Of a stretch of DNA of 21,435 nucleotides, positions 1 through 9,000 are shown in pieces (the first letter of the stretch is position 1; the number at the start of each line of letters is the position of its first letter). Both the position numbers and the translations under genes were made by a program. The notes beneath the pieces are model-generated. The model saw only the letters and a program-made list of their open reading frames with translations, ran no database searches and had not been told where the DNA came from. The stretch is from the IMG/VR virus record IMGVR_UViG_3300032006_000952, positions 1-21,435 of that record; one strand, given 5' to 3'. This DNA comes from a virus.

Positions 1-3000
1 ATGAGTCTGAATCTTATAATCCTGACCATTTCTACGAGGACTTAACTGGAATACAGCAGCCTTCACATAGTTCTTACCAAGGAATATATCACCTGTCTCT
101 CTTGGGTTAAATGATGCTCTATCAAGTAGAGGGTCATTCTTAGATCCATCAGGGTTAGAATTATTAACACGAGATCTAATGAGTAGAGGTGTGTTCTGAT
201 TTGTTAAGTCAGCATTATCTACACTTATCAGTATAGGTGCGTTAAATGCACTTACCTTATCACCATCACCACCATTAACTGTGATGTTCTGGTTAAATGT
301 AACAGGAACATCAAATGTGGTGACGAGTGAACCAATATCATCCTCGTCATCATCAGAGTCAACTAACTGTGCTCTCTCTAAGAACTCTTCTTCACCAGTG
401 ATAGCATTGATCTTACGATTACCAATGTATAGTTCACCGTTGGAGTTGATACCAGTATAGAATACTATACCACCATCTTCTTTCTTGGACTGAGCATAGA
501 AGTCTTGAGTAGAAGTTAATACAACTTCCTGTCTTGCAGGTAGACCAGTTGAATAGTTACCTGGTCCGAAACCTAGGTATTCAAATGTGTGGTTACCTGC
601 TCTTGCGATAGACGGTCTTCGTAACTCAACATAGAATCTCTGTTGTGATGCAACTCTGTTGTCACCAGAGATAGGAATTAATCTATCCTCAGCACCAGCA
701 GATGCATTACCAACCTGTGCCTGTATCTCATTAGTTCCAGTGTAAGTATTAGCAACAAATGCTGGAGTTTCAGTTAAATCAGCAATAGTTTCTCTAGTAA
801 CATTAGCCTTAGAGTCATTAGTTCTAACTAAACCATGAACATAGTTGTCAGCAGCACAAACTGTTGCTGGTGGATCAATTAATGTATTAGCAATTGCTTT
901 CTCTTGTGAACTTGTACCATTGTACTTGAACCAGAATGGATCATTCTTATAGTTCTGTGGATACAAGTATGAAATAGGTTGTGAGAACTTAAAGTCACGG
1001 AAATTATTTTGGTTACCAGCACCAGTTGGAAGTGGAGATATGTTACCACGAAGTAGTGTTAAGTAGTAAATACCTTCTTGTTGCTTCGCAATTCTACGCT
1101 GTAATGTTTCAACATCATAGATGTAGAATGTATCCTCAATCTCACCAGCATCCTCAACAGAGTGAATGTAGTAAGTATTATCAGATCCATCTTCTTTAAT
1201 GGTATCGCCTGGTGTTAACTGATAAACAGGTGCGTTGCTCTGCTTATAGTAGTACTTGTTAAGACTATTCTTAATCTGATCTTTAAGATCCAAAGACTTA
1301 CCAGCATCAGGATGATCTAATACATCAGCAAAGATTGTACCCTGAGTAATTCTTGTGTTAGTATATTGACTGTAAACTAAGTTCTTATCAATTGCACTAC
1401 CCTTAAGAATTAGGTAATGATCAGATCCAACACTCATATATGCCTGAACATATGCAGTACCAGAACTATTACCAGCCCATGTTACTTTGTTATCATTAGT
1501 TCTCTGTGAAGAGTTAGCAACGAATGATCCACCTTGAGGTGATGTGATCTTAACCGTTCTGAAATACTCATCAGCAAGAGATGCAACAGTAGGATCTGGT
1601 GTGAAGTCAAATGCTGTGATTTCTAAGAAATCATCACCATCTATATTGGTTAGTTTAGCAGATTGAATTGTAAACTGTACCTTACCAGTCTTAGTAGTAA
1701 TCTTCTTAGGATATGTGATTCCTTGACCTTCTATATCTAAACGATATGGGTCATATGCATTAGCATCATCACCTAGTGCAGTGATAATTTGTTGGTTAGT
1801 CCAACCAATTCTCTCGCCAGCATTAGCAGTGTTCTCGAAATAAGCATCTGTCTTAGTAGTACCAGGTGCAGGCTTAAGTAGAATCTTCTGTGGCTTTAAC
1901 TTACGAAGTGAGTCTGTTCTGTTCTTGATAACAAATCCGTTAATTGGATCTCTTACACCTTCAAGATACTTAGGAATAACATAACGGACACGATATACTC
2001 TATCCTTAGCTGGTCTAGCATCAACCTGACGGTTGTAGTAAGAGTCATCAGACTTAGGTGGTACAGATAATAAGAAGTCACTTTGCTGGAATCTCCACAA
2101 GATGCTATCTTGGTTAGATCCATTTGCACCAGCACCATTACTGGAAGTATCCTTAACCTTAATGAACCATCTACCTGTTGTACTATTAGAGTATGCTGTA
2201 CCTCTTGGGTCAAATGCTAATGGTGCATTCTTCTTAGATGCATAGAGTACAAAGTCCATTGTCTGAGCAGCGACAAAGTTGATTCTATTAACATCATTAA
2301 TAGCATCTGCATGTGTCTTATAGATGCAAAGAACCTTGTTCTTATAAACTGCACTATAAACAAATCTTACATAGAACTCATACTCAGGGTTCAATCTACC
2401 TGAAGCATCAGCAACACCAGCAGTTGAATCACCACCATTAGCATTAGCATTATCACCATTATATGTGGCAGACAATGTAGGTAAATTTGTTACGGCATCC
2501 TTCTGTCTGAAGAATACACGCTGTGGAGTAACATTAGAGAATGGAACATCAAAGATGTGAGCAACATTAGTCTTAATACCACCATTGATATTACCATCAA
2601 GAGATGTCTTGTATGAATGTAGATCATACTTCTCATCTAATACAAATTGATATAGATCAATTTCTACATCAGGGTCAATTGAATCTGCTTCAGCAGAATA
2701 GATGTAGATACCAGATGCAGCATTCTCTTTGCTTTCTGCTAACATTAAGTTCTGGTTGGTATTACCACTACCATTAAACTCAGTAGAACCACTATAATTG
2801 AATGGAGTAGTTCTCCTACCAGGAGCAATTACATAGTATGTTCTGTTAGTCTCAAATCCATTTGGAAGACGAACAGCTCTCTTATCTACCTCAACATACT
2901 TACTAGTACCAATATCAAAACGAGGACGAGGAACCAATCTTACAGGTGTTCCAGTCTCAAAGTTATGTGGGTTTGTAGATCCAGCACCAGTGACATCAAT

Positions 3001-6000
3001 TGACCATAGTGTAGATCTAGAAGAGTAATCAGAAGATGTGTAGGTTGGTTCTGTTCTTTGTACAGAGTTAATTCCATTGTTAATAACAAAGATAACATTA
3101 TCAACTAATGTATCAACTGCTGATACAACAGCAGCACACTCTGGATAACCAGCACCAACGCTATTAAGAGAACTATCTGTAGACGGAATAGTATCTGCCC
3201 ACTGACCCTTCTCAAATGTGAAGTATAGTGTAGCATTAGTATTGGTAGCAGTAGCAACTACAGTATTACCTGTAGATAACCTAGCATTCTCTACACCAAT
3301 CTCGATAGAATCATTTCCAACAAGTTTCTTAATGTAAGTACCAGCAGGAATATTTGTTGTGATTGGAGAACCAGATGTTAATTGACCATCAGAGTTAAAT
3401 GATGAAGGAGCATATTCTTCAACCTTCATACCAATAGCAAGACCAGTGTTACTTCCAACACTAATTGTTGCAGAGTTGAGTGTGATGTTACAACCATTTA
3501 ACTGCTGTGTGTGATTACGCAAAGCAGAAATTGCAATGTTCTTAACAACACCCCAAGCATCTATGGTTTCATTCTTCTCATTGTTGATGAAGTCTAAGTT
3601 ATTACCAGAGTAATATGCTTCACCTGCCTGTACAGAATTGATGTTACCACCAAACTTAAGGTCATTAGCAACAGCATCAACGATGTATCCTACATCACGA
3701 TAGCACTTAGAAGCACTCAAGTTATTCTTGAAGTCTCCATAGTTAAGAGTTGGGAATCCAGTCATGGATCCAGCTGCTATCGCATCGTTAATGATACTTA
3801 CTAAGTTATCAATTGAAGTTCTTACATTAGCACAATCCCACTCACCGTTACTTATAGGTGGAAGATCATTTAGATTTCCAGCATTAAGTGAATCAATGAA
3901 TAGACCGATTAATGTATCAACTGTATTGAGAACATCAGCACAATTACCAGCAGTGTATGATCCTGGTTGTGTTGGTTCTGTCCTTGTAATGCTAGTTACA
4001 CTACCAGCACCACCATCATCACCGATACCTTGCTCAATAATATCGAATAAGGTATTGATTGCAGATGCAATTCCTTGACATGCAGGGTTAGAACCATCAG
4101 CAATAATAGTTGTGTCTGTTACCTGTACACTATCACCAGAAGGTGTCCAGTTAGTTGGAGTAACAGTAAGGTTTCTTATTACACTAACAGCAATATCTTT
4201 TGCTTCTGTGTATACACGCTTAACTTCAGTTCTCTCATTAACAGGCATTGCCAATGGAACACCATTGAAGTCGTTAGTAGCGAAACCATTACCAATATCC
4301 CATGTCTTATGGTTACCACCAAACTTAATGTTATATCCTAAATCTCTTATAACATCATAGACATCATCCAAGCAGTCCTGCATTGTATATCCAGCAGCAA
4401 CTGAATATGATGGATGTGCAACCTTCATACGCTCATATGCTTCTCTAGCAATGAACTTTCTGTTTGATTGTAATAAGTTATAAGCATCAGCATGTGCATC
4501 AGATACAATTGCTGGATCAGCAGCATTGTCTAATGTTATTGATGTATCAGTACTTGCTAATTGATTGTTAATGGCAAGGTTAATTTGATCTTGAACCTTA
4601 TTCAAACCAACAATAGTCTGAGGTACTTCACCTTGAACACCATTGCTAAGGAGAGAATTACCATCAAAGTAAGTCTTAAGGTAAGAAATAGTATACTCGT
4701 TACCACCGAACCAAAGGTCTTGTAGAACAGCATCTATGATTAATCCTAAGTCTCTCTCACACTTGGTTGTATATCCTGAAGAAGCATGAGAAGGATAAGC
4801 AGCATCAATAGCAGCAATACCAGAAGTTATGATAGCAGCCTTATTTGCTGTAACTAAATTGTAAGCATCCTTATTACGACTTGCGGCATTAGTAACAACT
4901 GCTGGATAAACTTTAACACCATTTGCTGCTGCCTTAATAAAGGTATGAGCATAGTTACCACCACCTGTAATTGCACCAGTTGTAGCAGACTTAAAGGTGT
5001 GTGTATAATTACCACCAGTTACTACAGCGTTAGTTGCAGCAGATACAAATGTATGAGTAGTTGTGTTAGAAGAAATACCAACATTAACTGAAACTATTCC
5101 AGTCTGTCTTGTTAAACCACCAGATGCAGCAGACACGAAAGTATGTGTCGAAGTATTAGTGGAAGGTGCTGTAGTTAGAACCTGAACATCAAATGTATTT
5201 GTAGTTGCATTTGAAATTGTTAACCACTTACCACTAGAAGGATCGGATGTTCTAGGATATGTGTGGTTGGTTGCATTCTGATCCTTAGCACATGTAAATG
5301 TCAATGAGTTGTCAGCCAACTTAATCTTATTACCATTGGCAAACCCATGACCATTTACAGTAAGGGTCATTATACCTGTTGTTGGATTATATGATGCACC
5401 AGTTACAGTATGAACTGTTGTCTCAACAGCAGTGATTGGTACTGCGGTATTATATGATCTGTCACGCTTTTGCTTAATACCATTAGCAGCAGCAGATACG
5501 AATGTATGTGTTGTGGTATTTGTTGAAGGTGCAGAATCTAATACTTGAATATCAAATGTGTCTGTAGTTACAGCAGCAACTTGTACATACCTACCGCTTA
5601 TTGGGTCAGATGATCTTGGATATGTATGATTAGTTCCGTTACCGTCTTGAGCACAAGTGAATGTTAAAGAATCATCATCTAACTTAACCCAATCTCCAGC
5701 CTTTATTCCATGAGCAGCAACAGTAAGTGTTAGAATACCTGAGGTAGGATTATAAAGAGCATTAGTTGCTGTATGATTATCAATATTAGGTCTTGGATAA
5801 GTATGCTGAGTAGCATTACTATCCTGACTACAAGTGAATGTTAATGAGTCATCCGCTATCTTAACAGCAGTTCCAACTTCTAACCCGTGAGCACCTATGT
5901 TGAGGTTCATAATACCCGTTGTTGGGGTATATGTAGCATCAGTTGGTGTGTAGTTTACAAGTGGAGAAGAACCAACATTAACTGTTATAGTACCATCTTG

Positions 6001-9000
6001 TCTTGTAATACCATCAGCAGTAGCAGATACAAATGTATGTGCTGATACATCAGGAGAAATACCAATATTTACATTAAATGTATTAGTTGCAACTCCAGAT
6101 ATAGGTAACCAGTTACCACTGCAAGGGTCAGTTGCTCTTGGGTATGCGTGGTTAGTAGCGTTATTATCCTTAGCACATGTAAATGTTAATGATCCATCAG
6201 CAATGATAACTCTGTCACCATTACCATAACCATGATTAGCAATGGTTATTGTTAATACACCAGTTCCAGGATCATATGCTGCGTCTGTTGCTGTCTTAGT
6301 AGCAGATCCAACACTAACAATCTCAACTGGCTTACCGTATACTGGATCAGTTGAACGAGGGTAAGTCTTAGTGCTAAAGTTTCCATCCATGTCACAAGTA
6401 AATGACAAGGAATCATTAGCAATCTTTATATTAGTTCCTGCATATAGATCATGCTGACCTACAGTAAGAACCATGTTACCAGTAGATGCATCGTATGTTG
6501 CACCAGATGGTGTATAGTTAGTTAAAGCAGTTGTTCCAACATTTACAGTGATAGTATCATTTGTTGTTGAAGCAATAGCAAGTTTCTCTCCAGATACAGG
6601 ATCACTTGTACGAGGATAAGTATGCTCAGTAGCAAATCCATCCATTGCACAAGTAAATGTTAGTGCATTATTATCAATGGATAGAGTGTCACCTTGCTTA
6701 GTAATACCATCAGCAGTTGCACTTACAAATGTGTGAGTATAACTTCCTCCAGTTACTACAGCACCAGAATCTGCACTTACAAATGTATGAGTATATGAAC
6801 CGCCACTCTTAATTCCACCAGCAGTTGAGGATGCGAAAGTATGAGCTGTTGTGTTAGAGGAAATACCAACATTAACAACTATTGATCCATCTTGCTTAAG
6901 CACTCCATTATTAGTTGCTGAAACAAATTGGTGAGCATGTTGTCCATTAGGACCAGCAACACCTACATTGATCTCAAATTGATCTGTTGTTGCATTACTG
7001 ATCTGTAACCACTCATCATAGAATGGATCTGTCTTACGAGGATATGAATGGTTAGTAGCATTGCCATCCTTAGCACATGTAAATGTTAAGGATCCTTCTG
7101 TTATCTTAACTCTATCTCCATTGCTGTATCCATGACCAGGAATTGTTAAGGAAAGAATACCACTAGAAGGAGCGAATGCTGCATTAGTTACTGTGGCTGA
7201 TGAAGATCCTACACTTACTACATGAACTGCATTACCTTGTGCTGGATCTTTCTTCGTAGAAATTCCATTAGCACTTGCACTAACAAATGTATGTGCAGTA
7301 GTATTAGTAGAAGGTACTGTATCAAGTACTTGTACATTAAATGTATTAGCTGTTGCACTTGATATTGTTAACCACTTACCACTTACAGGGTCAGTTGCTC
7401 TTGGATAAGTATGCTGAGTACCACCACCATCTTGAGCACATGTAAATGTTAGAGAATCATCTGCGATCTTAATCTGATCACCATTTATTAATCCATGACC
7501 AGTTATAGTAAATGTTATAATACCTGTTGTTGGATTATAATCAGCATTAGCAGCAGTTGTAGTATTTGTCTGTGCTCTAGGATATGAGTGGTTAGAACCA
7601 TTTCCGTCCTGAGCACATGTAAATGTCAAAGAATCATCAAGTATTCTAAGAGAATCACCTGCCTTAGTAATACCATTAGCACTTGCACTTACAAATGTAT
7701 GAGCAGTGGTATTAGTAGAAGGTACATTAGATAAAACCTGAACATCAAATGTATTTGTAGTTACATTAGATATTGATATCCAAGAATTAGAAACTGGGTC
7801 ACCTGCTCTAGGATATGTGTGGTTTGTAGCATTGCTATCCTCAGCACAAGTAAAGGTTAAAGAATCATTTGCAATCTTAACCTTGTCACCATTAATTAAT
7901 CCATGATCATTAACAGTTAATGTTACTATACCTGTAGTAGGATTGTATGCTGCATCAGTAGCAGTATATGATGAATATCCACGGAAGTTATGATCTCCAA
8001 TGATCAAATCCATATCACCTGTTGTAGGTGTATAGTTAGCATTGGTAACAGTATGAGAAACTTCTGGAGATGAACCAACATTAACCGTAATTGATGTTGA
8101 AGTTACAGCAGTAATAGGAAGTGAAGTCTGAGATGCTGGATCTGTTATTCTAGGATAACTATGAACACTACCATGATCATCCATTGAGCAAGTAAAGTTC
8201 AATGAATTATTATTGATACTAATATTAGTTCCTGCAACTAAAGTATGAGAACCAATAGTTAATACTAGATCTCCTGTAGCAGCATTATATGTTACTCCAG
8301 TAGGAGTAAACGAAACCTCAGGAGAAGCACCGACATTTACATCGAAGGAGTTAGTAGTTACATTAGTAATTGCTAACCAGTTACCACGAGAAGGGTCGGA
8401 TGTTCTAGGATAAGTATGCTGACTAACATTACCATCTTGATTACAAGTAAATGTTAGTGAATTATCAGCAATTTTAACTCTATCACCAGCAACAAAACCG
8501 TGGTTAGCGATTGTTAGAGTCATTACACCTGTAGTAGGTGTGTATACAGCATTAGTGGCACTATAAGTGGATATTCCACTCAAACCATGAGAATTAACTG
8601 TTAAGACTAAATCACCTGTTGTAGGACTATATGAAGCACCTGTAGGTGTGAATGAAGTACTTGCAGAGTTAGAAGGATCAACCGTAATTGTGTTATCCTT
8701 AAATGTCAATAGATTAGCAATTGCCTTCTTAGCAAAGTCTGCACCTCTATAGAATGCATATATTGCTTGATCTTCTTCACCAACAATACCGTTTATTAAT
8801 GGAGTGCCATCATCATTGAAGAATGTCTTAGTTGCAGCGATAATATTAGAGTTACCACCATCACGAAGATCTTCCGCAATAGCATCAACAACATACCCAA
8901 TATCTCTCTTACATTTAACCTCTGCGGAAGAATGTGTGGGGTAAGTTTCGACTGTTCTTGTCCACGCGGAGTTAACAATCTCACTACGGTTAGCAAGAAT

